Positions 48,101-59,560 of a stretch of 64,000 nucleotides of DNA are shown piece by piece. How positions within the stretch are numbered: the first letter of the stretch is position 1; every line of letters begins with the position of its first letter. The position numbers were made by a program, and so were the translations under genes. The notes under the pieces are model-generated. The model was given only the letters and a program-made list of their open reading frames with translations, was not told the DNA's origin and searched no databases. Origin of the DNA: Coturnix japonica (taxonomy: Eukaryota; Chordata; Aves; Galliformes; Phasianidae). The stretch lies in contig NC_029543.1 of the NCBI RefSeq assembly GCF_001577835.2, forward strand, positions 124,001 through 188,000, read 5' to 3'.

Positions 48101-51100
48101 CCATTAAACATTGCTTTTGTTTCATTAAGGATTATTTTTAAGCATTAAAAACACAAAGAAAAAAAATTGGAAAAAAAACTGAAATGCTACCTGATGCAGA
48201 GTAGAAAAGAAACCACAGCCCTCCATGTAGCTTATATTATTACTCAGACTAACAAAAATCCTTCTGCTTTCTCTAAAAATAAAAGCCTTCTAAGACTTAC
48301 TAACTGTGTGTGAGAAAGTCAGAATAGTTCTTTCAAGATGTATTTTTCTCTTTTTTTTTCCTAGTTTTTCTTATGTTTTCTACTCACTGCAATGGCTTCA
48401 CTTACTGCAATAAAGATTCTTAGTTACAATACTGTAATTTAAATTTTCATCCCACTTTGCTTACTCACAAAACTCTTCGAAGGACAGGGCAGCAAGTATA
48501 CTTACTATTTGCCATTAATACTCTTAAAGGATACATATAGCCTGAACAGCCTCTATGGCTTGTTCAAAAGTGACAGTGCCAATTCCACGACTTTTGCCAT
48601 CTTTATCTTCTAATATGTCTGCTCGAACCACAGCACCAGCCATGCTGAAGACTTCTTTCAATTTCTTCCAACCAACCTTGTAATCCAGCTAGAAGACAAG
48701 TGATATTAAAAACATGAGAAGGATTTCCGGCGAGAGAATACCTTTAGTGTTCCTCACTTTCCTCTCTCAGTATCTGCAATCCTGAGAATAAGCAGCACTC
48801 AGAGAGATAGGATGAAATGTAAATATCAGGACGCCAGAGAATGCTCCAGAACTGCATGCATTACTCAACACTGTAATATACATGAAACAGCAACTTTATA
48901 ACTTCACTCAGAGAAGAATCACCAAATAAACTGGGCTGGAAAGGGACTTCCAGAAGTCACTACTCTTAACTCACTGCTGAAAACAGGTCTAATTAGTTCA
49001 CAGGTTTTCTCTTCACTTACATTTGCAACAAAGACAGTGCTTCCAAGTCTCCCTGCCTGTAAAGCATGAATGATCTCATTGGGTATGTTGGGATTGTTGA
49101 GTATACTAGGTGGGATATTGATCATTCCAGGGCCACCAGGGCCTGGGCCAATACCCATTCCACCAGCTGCCATGACCTTCTGCATCGCCCTCCTGGCATG
49201 CTCACCATCAGGATCCTGCAAAACACAGAAACAACAAATTAAGCTTGCCATGATTCCAATAAATGCATGGGGATTTAGTGGCATGGCCACAAGTCAAAAG
49301 ATGACTTTTCTTTTATGTGGGGCTATAGATCTACAACCAATCACACTGCTATCTTTTCATTATTATCCTATTTTTTAAAACCAGAGTATCAGGCCCCTTC
49401 AAGTTAGCAAGTTACTCAAGCATTTCCCTTCATCCTGAAGGTATGCATTTATTATTTAATACCCACAACAAACCTCAGCCACATTTGCTCTGAAGACAGA
49501 ATGACATTGCAAAGGTTTTAGAAGAGAAATGGCTCTTAACCTTTGGCATTTTCAAAACAATACAACTCATTAGTCTTGCAATTATGCTTCATAAGACAAG
49601 ATACAGTGTGTAAAATCTCATTAAGATTGCCTCAGGCAGCTCTTTTACCTCAACCCCTTGTTTCCAAATTGAAAAAATGCTTGAGAGCATATAATCGTAT
49701 TACTGTGACATCTCACATTTTAGGATATTCTTAAAACGTGAAGCACAGGACGAAGACCGCTAGCAAGGAAATAAAATTATTGTAACTTCATACTGAAAGT
49801 GAAAGCAAGAACTTTCACAATACATGGTAAAGTCATGTGGCTTAAGTCAGAAACGTCAAATTGTGTTCAGTGAGCAAGTGAACAAAAATCAAAATTCATT
49901 CCATTAGTCAGAAACAGAGATGTTAAATGATATTTAAATTAAAAAATATCTTTATCCAAATCTTAAGAAGAAACAGTAGCACATTTCTGAAAACAGGAAG
50001 AATTAATGATTAATCCAGCAACATCTACTTCAATCAGTCATTTGCTTGAAGGCTTTCATGCTTTCCAGCAATGAAACAGCCAATATGGAGATGTACATGC
50101 TGGGCAGTTGGCAAAACATATGATAACATTTGTCTACAATTTAACTCCTTTCACACACTCAAAATCCTGGGCTTGGAGAAGTGGTGCCAAACCCCTTACA
50201 ACTGAAGCATGCTTCTTCACCCATTTCAGCTATCATTTCTGTTCTGTTTGTGCCATTTAAGCAGGAATATTCAAGTACGGCAATTGCTTTATGAAGACTT
50301 GGTCAAATTACAACTCTTTCTTTCCCAGGTCTAATACCAACCAGGCAACGTGTCTTGCAGTTCTAAATGCACATAACAGGAAAACTAATCTTACACAGCT
50401 CAATTTCAATACCTTTTTCTCCCAAGAGCCTCTCTGAAAAGTCAGTAAGTTTCAAGTAGAACCACTTTTCAAATGATCCATTTCTACTCTCAGTTCCCTG
50501 AAAGTGCAGCAAGGTCACCAGCAGCAGATGATGGCTTGCAACAAGACTCAAACCACTGCTCCTCAGAATGCATAAAATCATGTAAAATAAGCGAGATTCT
50601 GAGTAGTGCTGCCACTTGCACACCTCATTCTTTTCCTCAAGTGCTTTTAAGAATACACATTGCTAAGGGCTGACTTTCTGCACACATTCCCCATCTTACA
50701 CTCATTCAGGTGTTTTTTCCCCAACCATTCGGGGGTGATACAGGCACAGCAGAACATGAAGCCTGCTTAGCCAAAAACAACTTGCTTACCCTACGGCCAA
50801 GAGTCACTGTTAACACTGAAGAAGTCTCTCTTGATTTTTGTTTAATTGGGCCTTTGATGTAGCTACTGGTTCTAAGCTGCTGGAACAGAAGTTTAAACTT
50901 GTCAATAAGTAAGGATTAACTCATGGTACAGTTGAGCGTGTCACAGGGGTTGACGACAGCAAAGCCACTAGAACGGAAACAAATCTTCAAAGTATTTCAG
51001 AAACCAGCTTATTTTACGGAACTGTTTGTAGAACACATTTAGCATGATGCAGAATTAAACAGAAAGCAGTCAGTCAAAAACAAACAATACTCATGCAAGT

Positions 51101-54100
51101 TGCTTTTTCAAGTCATATGCAACTATACCTGCTGTTACAGCTTGCTTTGCCCAAATTCTGCCTTACTATCGGTAGCAACTATTTTTTAAATCAAGTTTAG
51201 TCTGGACAACCACATTCCAACTGAAGTTCAGCAACACATGCTAGGGGTAAAGAAAATTCAGCATCTATTTCAGGAGTCACACTTTCAGTCAAAAACTGTT
51301 AGATGCAAACGAGTCAGTCATACTGCTGGACTGAAGAGCACCCCTCCGCCTGTCTCCACGGCACTGAAAGAACAGATGTGAGTCTTACTTCTTTCACTTT
51401 CAATGGTCTTCCACCAAGACTATGCTTGTTCAAAACCTCTGCAGCCTTTTTCATGCTTTCTTCCATCTTGAATTCAACAACACTGTGAAGATACAAGACT
51501 TCTAAGAACACTGCTTGTATCTTAAGAGTTTCCTCATTTCTTGCTAAAAATTCATAAGTGAACTTACGCGCATCCCTGATGGTATCATTTCACAGGCGAA
51601 TAACAAGGAGAGGAGGGAAGAAAAAAATAAAGTAAGTAAAAGCACAAAACACAAACAACATTTTAAAAAAGTCAATTCACATTAGTTAACTCTAATAGAA
51701 AAAAAAAGGATGTAACATTACTCAATAAAACCTTCATTACTTGAATTCCATAAGATATAATTGCTTACGCATTAAGAGGGTTAAGTTGTAGTTTCTGAAG
51801 TTGTAACAAGCAGAACTAAGTCCGTGTTCTCCAAGAAGAAAACCACACGCTTCATATCAACTGTTCTTCTCTGTCATACAGCAAAATCCTTGCCATATTC
51901 TGTCACCCTAAATCCAAACCCTTCAGGACAATTAAGTGAGCTCCTGTTTCTTCCTGCAAGATATTCTCACTGAACTGAAGGACTTAAGTTGATTTCTAAA
52001 CTTAAATGCGTATTGCCTTCATAGGTACTTATGTTTATTCTCACAGGAAGTATATTTTACAGAACCTGCTTCCACACACTGCCCCTACAAATTCAGCAAA
52101 CCACTACAATGACGTTTTCCAAAACACAAGTATTACATTAATATTCCATACCACTATACATACTACTAGGGTCCATGGGTAATGCAAACAGCCGACACCA
52201 ACTGAACGCAGTGGAAGACCATCCTAACACTTTCCAAGTTCCCATCCCACCACCTCCCCATCCCCACAGCTTTTAAGCAACTCTGTGCTATAGCCACTAA
52301 GCATACACACTCTCTGCCTCCCTGACTTCCTTTTCATTCCACGCCACTATACAATTACATTTGTCATGTAGAAAATCCACAGAAGAAATTCTCACAAACA
52401 CTTACCCTTGACTTTCCTTCAGCGTCCATTAAGAGCTCCACGTATGTAACCTCACCAACTACAAATCAGATTCCAGACGACACATATACCAAGGGAGAAA
52501 AGCCAAGAAAACAATGGGAATTTAGAACAATCAACCGTGTATGGAGCCTCTGCCTTATAAGAAAGCCCAGAAACACTCCATGTTCTCTAAACCACAAAAC
52601 TGGACAATTACAGGTATGCAGTAAAACTTTAAGACTTAAACATGTTCTTGCTTTTCCTCCACTTGAAAAGCTGGCCATTTCCACAATGCCTGGTTACTCA
52701 ATCTTTAGCGCATACTGATGACCCTTCAGGCAACCCAAACCCATGAGGAAGTCTGCAGAACGGTTTTCCTTTGCTTTATATGGTGTGCAGTCCTGTCTCC
52801 CCAGTACAGAACTTCAACAGTCATTCACTTTTCTCAGGAGTGTTCTCCAGTAAATACCCAAAGAAGGGATCAGACTGACCCAACAAACCAAAAGATCAAT
52901 CGTTGCCTACTTTATTTCAGCAATTTCAGGCCATAACTGAGTAGCAATCAGCTGTCTGCCACATTTGCCCCCAAGACAAAACAGCTTAGAGCAAGAGGCA
53001 AAACACACCAAAAAACCATATCTGCACCATTCCTCACAAGATTAGGGCTGCTTTTTGTTATGTTGGTCTTTTTCCTTCTGACGTTTCCACTTTGGTGACC
53101 ACAGAACTATATGATGTACCTCCAGAACATAACTACCGCAATGGCTGCTGCCCTTGAAGTGAATGGCATACAGATGTTTTTCAGAATCACTCTCTATTTT
53201 TAATAAGAGTTTTTCTTCCTGATTTTGCACGTTCTACTTTTTAAACAGAAGATGGGAGGACTCCAAGTTGCATTATCTGAAAGGTGGTAAGAAAACAGTA
53301 TCACAACCAGGTGCAATATTGACAACATACTCCAAGCAAAGGAATCCCACGATCAAGAGTTTCCTTCCCAGAGAGGAAGGGCACTCAGCCCCACCAGGAG
53401 CAGACTTTCATCAGACACGTATCACCATTGCAAGGGACTATTCCACTTTTATCCTCTAGAAGCTGGCAGAAAAGGAATGCTTGATAAAATTGCTTTTTTC
53501 TTCTTCCATTTCCGATTTAAAAACAAATTAAACCACGTCAACATTCCATGCAAAGAGCAGTTAGTTTGACAGACTGAAAGTCATTCAATCATGTTTTCCT
53601 GCGGTTCAGGCCTGGCAGAGTCTAACAAATCCCTTCAAAAGGGACAGGGCACATTAGAGCACTCACTAATTATCCACAGCTTCATTACTTCAATGACGGC
53701 TCCTGAAATAAAGCATAACAAAAACCATCTCCTTCCTGCAATCTGAACAGTAACATCGTATACATGGGACTGCTTCCACAGCCAATTGAGCAAAGGGACT
53801 GCACTGCCACAGTCCTCCCAGCATCATCTCTGGTGGGACATAAGCACCATGCATCCAGTCCAAACATCCAGCATTACCACGCCATTCTAAAGCCATTCAT
53901 CTCAACAGCAGCAGCCAATGGGACTTTCATCAAGAATGAAACTATGACTCAACAATTTATGCAGAGACAAATTCCCAGACTGTCTACAGTAGAAAAGCAC
54001 TCCGTTTCATAGAGCATAGTGATGGCAAGTTTCAAGCCTGTGACTCTGTTCTCAATAACACCGCCAAGGCCCTGGAGCAAGGGCTCTTTGAGCTGCTAAT

Positions 54101-57100
54101 CAAAGCCAGCTACAGCTCTTACTAAGCACATCAACACTTCCAGAAAGAAGTCTGCCCACCTTGAACATAACATACTAAATACAATTTAACATGGAAGGAA
54201 TATGACCTCTGAACAACAAGATTTCCTGAAGTCAGCAACTGTTTCACTTGGAAAATTTTGTCAATTTGCTCAGTACTTGATATTGTAGCCTTATAGACAC
54301 CTACACTCAAACTGAAACACATCTCGAAGGACCTGTGAATTTTGCTGAATAGCCAAAAAGCCACAAACAGAACATAAAGTGTATGGGGGAGGGAAATGAC
54401 ACAGATACTGATCCACTGCACTACTTGAGGAAACAATTCCAGATTATAGAACTGAAGAAAAAATAAAAAAGCACATCTCGTTTTTTATGGTAATGGTTTC
54501 TCAATACATTTCATCGAAGCACGGTACTTAGAAATCAAGCTCACGGCTCAGCTCTGACTCATATTTGGAACATGCTGGATTTAGAAGATCTAAAGTTTAC
54601 AACTTTGCAAAAGTTCACAATATACAAAAGAGAAGTGGAAGCAGTTTGGGAAGGAAGGATGTTGAGAGGCCTGCAGGAGATCCATTTGTAAGTAAATTGA
54701 GATAGGAGAAGAAATCCTTTTGTGACATGCTGCTGTTAAGAACTTGTTAGCACACCAACTGAAAGCAAGGGCAGGGAACAGTCAGATAAATGAACACATC
54801 CTTTTCTCTTTGCCCATCAAAAACTTCAATCTGAAAGCACACTGTGAATCCTCTTTGGATCCAAAGCCAATGTAGCCCTCCAGGAATAGCTGCCTTGAAG
54901 TATGTGAGCAACAGCTGTTCATCAAACTAATGAAAGTGCTGTCCAGTACCTGGGGTTAGCTACAGTAACAAGAGGGCTCTGACTGTATCTTTAAGAAGCC
55001 ACAAAGATTCTAACAGCTGTAGGAGATGGAGCAAGAGAGAAGACTGCACATGGAGTTTAGCAGTTGCTTCTCTTCATATAGTTTGATCTTTGCTTGTTGT
55101 TTCTCCTCAAAACCACTCACACATCAAGGTTTTGGTATGAAAAGGTAAACATGCCTGCAAGGAACTACACATGTGGCTTTGTAAGTGGTAACAAACATTT
55201 AAATACACGTAATCCCTAGGGTGTCCTGAAACCCTTAAATGTGATGTGAGCACAATCTCGACTGCTCCTAGCTCTGCAACAGAGCAGAACGTAACGACAT
55301 TTATAGTTAACATTCCTCCTTGTACTGTATGCCATCCTGCTACTCTTGACAAGGAAAAGGTTTTAAATTTAAAATTCTGTACTTCCTAATGGTATCTAAA
55401 AACGTCTCAAATTCAATTATTTGTTGTAATCATGCATAATGCATACTACTGTCATGAAGTATTACCATTTTGTTCCCCAGGACAGAGACATTTAATGGAG
55501 GACAGAGTAAGACCAATAGTAAGTATTCAATCACATTTACTTTTAGATTCCACTTACATTCTGAAGAACTGCTCTCTCATTCTTCTGAAGCCACCTACCA
55601 ATTACCAGTAATCATTCCTACAGAACATTGTGTCTGTCAGCCAGAACAAGGGAGTTGCAAACAAGAACACTTCTTAATTTTATTAACAACTTTTTAATAC
55701 TGCATACCTGTAATTGAGTTTCACCAACGGATACACTGAAATGACTGAACTAAGGCATTACTCTTGAGGGAGGTGTCACCTTTGGAAGATTTCAGATGTG
55801 CGCATCTGAAAGAACCAGATCATGGAAATATCAGACCTGCAAAGCTCGTATCCTAACCCATACTTAGGGACACAAAGCAGCCGATGGAGGTGAACTCCTC
55901 CGTTCGGTCCCCTAACAGCTTCAATCTTTGTGACTGCCAAGCACTGCAGCAGTCACGAATCCCCTACATTTACCCTTTGTGTACAAATCCATTTCACATG
56001 CTCTCAAAGCCTTGAACATTTGGCCTGTAATTCTTACACTCACAAACCAAGAATTCTAACATTTAGATTTTTCCTCAGCTACATTCCTGGTTCTTGGAAC
56101 TACTATGCCTTAGATCAAGAAGCACCGATTCAGCGAGTTCAAGCACTGCACAAAAGCACCAATTTGGAAGAAGTCAGGAGCTAATTAGAATGAATCACAA
56201 CTACACAGCAAATCTAAACTGTAAAGTTTTAAGAAGCAGCCCCAAAAACCAAGAACAATGCTTCTCAATATTTAGCGTATCAACCCTGCAGACAGAACGA
56301 AGAGGTTTCAACGTTCCCCTAGGAGTATCTGCTGGAATGAGCAGCTGAACAGCAAGGCAGGAAACAATCTCACATCGGACTTTTCCATCCACGTGAACTG
56401 GAGAGAAACCACAAGACACTTGGAACGGAATTCAACATAGCACTTAAAGTTAGACATCTACACATACAGACACTCCTATTAACCAATGTATCTCGTGTAG
56501 CAGAGTGAAAGCATAGTTTAAAGCAAGAACCATGCATAATTAGGGCCTGTTAAAGCAGTCTCTTAAGACTGTAACCTTCAGATTTTAGGAAACCATTGGT
56601 TGCATCTCAAGCGTCAACATCTCACATCCTCTAACTATAACAGTTTGTCAGGGCTTATAGTCATTGCACAGACTCAGCAGCTCCATTTTGCCTCCAAAAA
56701 CAGACATTGGAAAACCCTTTTGGAAGTCTTTTTCCTGATTCTTTAGGCCACAACTCATGAACCATCATTCCTTATCTAGTTCAAACAACAGTGAATATTG
56801 CTCTCTATTTTGCTAGGCTTAAACTATGTATTTGAGAAGTGACCCACAAAAGGAATGGTTGCATTAATGACTCCTAGCATGGTTTGAGATATTTTATTGA
56901 TGGAGAAGCCAAGTATTTTCTGGCCAATCCACTGCATTTCCAAAGCAACTTCAAAACCTACATGCTGGGCATCAACGTAAAGAAATAACACTAAACGAGC
57001 CAAAAATATGCATTTAGACTTATCAGCACCTGAGTGTAACCAACTCAGTTTCTTCATCATCTTGAAGAGATGAAGATGCTAAGGCCTGAAAAATATGAAG

Positions 57101-59327
57101 GTTCTCATTCACACGCGTAAGTTGAAGAGAACCAGGGATGGGGAAGGCAGAATAAACTTGATTCCCAAAGCCCTACCCATGTTGAGGTACATGCCAATAC
57201 ATAAACCTGATTTTTCTCCTTTGCAGGTCACCCTTAAATACATTTATATATCAAATGGCAATGCGGACCTTTCACTAAGCCCAAATCTCTACAAAGTTTG
57301 GAGACACACATGTAGGAACACACTGTCCAGATCAGCATTACATAACTAACTTCATTACCACGAGACAATAAAATTCTCCAGGAAGTTTTACTGCATGTCG
57401 AGACTAAAACCTGATAAAAGCCTCATTTTTTTCCACCAATAGGACAAATGCTCTTCATAATCTCTGATGAAACGCTATTACAAATCGCCAACATGCCTAT
57501 AGTAGAGCTCTGGAAGGCTGCCAGAGAACAATACTGTGCAGCACAAAAAAAGCCTTCAAGGAGACCTTTACCAAAACACATCACTAAGTCCACCCAGAAC
57601 TTCAACTGTTAAGTTCACAACGTTAGCAACAAGCCAGATGACAGACACCACTCGATCAAACTTAGTTGTACTTTACCTTTCTCTTTGACCAGGTCTTTCA
57701 GAGACTGCCACTTCACATCAAACGGAATATTTGTAATAAAAGCACGGTATCTCTTAGCAGGATTGGCATACGGCTCAAAGCGATTTCCTCCTCTCTTCAC
57801 ACTCTTCTCTTTCCTTTTCTCATTCTGACTTGGTCGTTCACCTTCACTGCAAACAGTGAAAGATGAGACATATTTAATATACTGACACCCTGTGTCATAC
57901 CACCTCATTGAATGTCATTTCTATATATTCAAAACAAAAATCAAAACTTTCAAGATTTAATCCACTTACTTGCAGCATGGTCACGAGCACAGATCAGCAC
58001 TCCCAAAATCAGTGCTACACACTGTATTCTAACAATGATATCCCAGAAGCAGACAACTTGTACCACCTGCTACTTTCTGCCATGTTTATTTATGGGGTAT
58101 AACTAAAGCTTATGACTTCAGACTATGAATCTCTTCAACGCCAAACATCTTGTCATGTTCCAGATCACAAATCCACTACTTTTTCCTTAACCTTTCATAC
58201 TTCAACATCTTTTAGACAAACAACGCACTGTAAGAATTTCAGCCAAGTGATGCTGCATCTAAACACTCCTGACAGTGACACTATTTACCTTCCATCCCCA
58301 AATAATACCACTTTTGGACAATGCAAATCCAAAGCTGCCATGGCTTTCAACAAACACCTGGAACAGTCTCCTCTAACTATTTCAGAACACTAGTCCTAGA
58401 AAGTCAAAAGTACTTGACTTGCTTCGATTTTCCTTGTGTTACAGCACCGAATGCCTCAGGACTACCAAAGCGTTACCAAAGAGCAACGACTAAAACCGTA
58501 TCATCCAGAGCTGCAGGCTGTGCTCCGTGCAGGCTACGAGGCGTAAAGTGACACCCAGGTATGAGCACCCTGCAGGGATCGAATACCAACACTCCGGGAT
58601 AAGGAGCTGAAGGCTCCTCCCGCAGCCCCAACCGAGGGTTGTTTTGGTGTTAGGACACCTGTCATCCTGTGGATCCACACGGCACAGCTCACAACTGAAC
58701 AGCAGCTGGAACCGGGAGCTGTGCAACACCTCAGGAAACCCACTGACACAGCTGAGCTCACAGCCCAGCCGGATCACAGAACACAACAGCGCTGCTCCTG
58801 ATCTAGGCAGTATTTAAGGCATAGGGACAAAAATTAACTGGGGAAAGAAAAAAGCAACAAAACCCACAGCAACGTGCAGCTCGTTTTCCTCCGCTCTACC
58901 ATTAAGAAACAAAGATTCGCTCCCTCTGAAGCGCCTCAGTGTAATGTCACTGACCCCGCACTAAAGCCCTGCACAGCCGCAGCTTTTTCTCCCTCCCATC
59001 TCCGCACTCGCCGATCTCTCCCTGTAGCCGCCGATTCTTATTGTTTCCCGTTTGATTTCCCCGACACCCTCATTACACCCAATAACCCCCCGCAATACGC
59101 GGCAGCGCTGCAGGCAGCTCCAGGCCCGAGGCGCGGTTAGGCCGCGCGTGGTGCGTTGGGCCCGGGCGGCAGCGCAGCTCCCAGCGGCGCTTTTACCTCT
59201 TGACGGGCGCGTCCCCGGCTCCTCCCGCCCCGTTGGGAGGTGGCGGAGCAGCCGCAGCCGCCGGCGGTTCCTCCATTTTGCCCCCGGCGCTTTCGGTGGC
59301 CGCCGCTACCGCCGCCGCTGCCGCCAT
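42103..59327 (-). CDS. HNRNPM: Heterogeneous nuclear ribonucleoprotein M, complete
   Basis: Nuclear pre-mRNA-binding protein and splicing regulator that prefers GU-rich RNA. Sixteen coding exons: 59197-59327, 57677-57846, 52406-52458, 51568-51575, 51389-51482, 49021-49215, 48535-48688, 48064-48113, 47618-47678, 45583-45684, 44956-45000, 44491-44565, 43923-44021, 43021-43802, 42708-42759 and 42103-42266. They join in phase to 744 residues (730 in human). A basic PY-NLS-like segment (KRGGNRFEPYANPAKRY, about 61-77) precedes RRM1 (about 77-152, FITNIPFDVKW). RRM2 is about 211-285 (VFVANLDYKVGW, KSRGIGTVTF). A Gly/Met-rich linker and a Met/Arg repeat array (about 413-650) follow, then RRM3 (about 667-742, IFVRNLPFDFTW, KSKGCGVVRF). 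The protein ends DVRIDRNA. The start ATG at 59327 is followed by an alanine-rich run. MYEF2 is the closest paralogue; the repeat array and the RRM3 end favour HNRNPM. Confidence 0.97.
43021..43802 (-). repeat. HNRNPM: HNRNPM Met/Arg hexapeptide repeat exon
   Basis: A single 782-nt exon encodes about 27 tandem units of the form G-x-[IMLV]-[DE]-R-[MIV], for example IERMGS, IDRMGL and MERMVP, with one IDH variant. The DNA shows a matching 18-bp-spaced pattern, which produces long open frames on the opposite strand. The human protein carries a similar number of hexapeptide units (27, from memory). The array ends with MEMERGNFAGNFAGSLGG just before RRM3. Confidence 0.93.
43923..44021 (-). CDS. HNRNPM: HNRNPM linker exon that differs from the human main isoform
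   Basis: The 99-nt exon encodes (E)MDRAMGGGFEREFGRNEM then GMSRSFGETLERGI between NMGRMS and the repeat array. The human main isoform has a different segment here (INEILSNALKRG-type, from memory). Splice sites and phase are sound (acceptor TTTACAG, donor GTCAGT). It may be an alternative exon, or a segment lost or replaced in mammals; MYEF2-like sequence is another possibility. Confidence 0.8.
   Translation of the reverse strand, partial: RWIVPWVEDLRENLEEMKWECLVVLERPWREE
46695..46995 (-). mobile_element. CR1 LINE 3' fragment in an HNRNPM intron
   Basis: Plus-strand text CAGAACAGTTGAGGTTGCAA, GGGACCTCTGGAGATCATCC and CAGCCTCACAGAAATGTTTCC follows the reverse complement of a diverged CR1 3' end. 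It lies in the intron between the exons at 45684 and 47618. Confidence 0.75.
48114..48534 (-). other. HNRNPM: U12-type (minor spliceosome) intron in HNRNPM, GT-AG subtype
   Basis: The donor reads GTATCCTTTAAG at 48534-48523, a perfect match to the U12 5' splice consensus RTATCCTTT. Near the acceptor (AAAG at 48117-48114) lies ATCCTTAAT at 48132-48124, close to the U12 branch consensus TTCCTTRAY. Its adenosine is about 11 nt from the splice site, within the usual U12 range. The acceptor lacks a polypyrimidine tract, as expected for this class. The intron is in phase 1 (ATA T - CA ATG) and restores the human-like reading QAISMFNGQLL. Confidence 0.85.
49057..49176 (-). other. HNRNPM: Predicted in-frame exitron in HNRNPM exon between RRM1 and RRM2
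   Basis: Inside the 195-nt exon, AAG-GTCATG (donor at 49176-49175) and TTACAG-GC (acceptor ending at 49057) bracket exactly 120 nt, 40 codons. Removing it deletes the Gly/Pro-rich stretch plus IPPSILNNPNIPNEIIHALQ and keeps the frame. A human HNRNPM isoform lacks a matching 39-residue segment (from memory), which suggests a conserved alternative splice. Confidence 0.65.
51568..51575 (-). CDS. HNRNPM: HNRNPM 8-nt microexon inside the RNP1 motif of RRM1
   Basis: The exon ending ...GKSR at 52406 (phase 0) cannot join directly to the exon at 51482, which starts T-GTT-GTT-GAA, without a frame change and an immediate stop. Between them the minus strand reads ATCAG, then GGATGCGC, then GTAAG. Using these 8 bases restores G-C-A and so the RNP1 octamer region SRGCAVVEF, which is identical to the human protein as remembered. 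The following intron is only 85 nt (51483-51567) and the preceding one is 830 nt. Inferred from frame and splice consensus, not from RNA data. Confidence 0.85.
52459..57676 (-). other. HNRNPM: Largest HNRNPM intron (5.2 kb)
   Basis: The sequence between the exon ending KDLVKEK and the exon starting VGEVTY is AT-moderate and holds no second gene, no long open frame and no repeat family I could name. It is intron 2 of the coding region. Confidence 0.8.
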
Positions 59328-59560
59328 TTTCCCAACGCTGCGCCTTTGTGTGAGCTGCGCGCGAGGAACCACGGGAGCTGCGAGCGGGGCCCGCGGGGGG
59401 CGCTCTGCGGAATACGTCATCATCCCGCGCCTGCGCGCTGCCGTGCCACACTTCTCGCGAGAAGTGCAGCGCATGGGGCTGGGGGGGGCATAGAATGAAC
59501 GTGGCGTGGTGCGTCGCTCAGACTCGTGGCGTGGGGCGCGATAAGGCAGCGGGGCACGGG
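58900..59560. promoter_or_regulatory. HNRNPM: HNRNPM CpG-island promoter with an 18-bp TCTCGCGAGA palindrome
   Basis: A CpG-rich block covers the HNRNPM first exon and upstream sequence. At 59449-59466 lies the perfect palindrome CACTTCTCGCGAGAAGTG, containing TCTCGCGAGA, a motif known from vertebrate CpG-island and bidirectional promoters. TACGTCAT, a half CRE, lies at 59413-59420. HNRNPM reads left from here. CERS4 reads right from about 1.5 kb away, so a shared regulatory region is possible. Confidence 0.65.
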
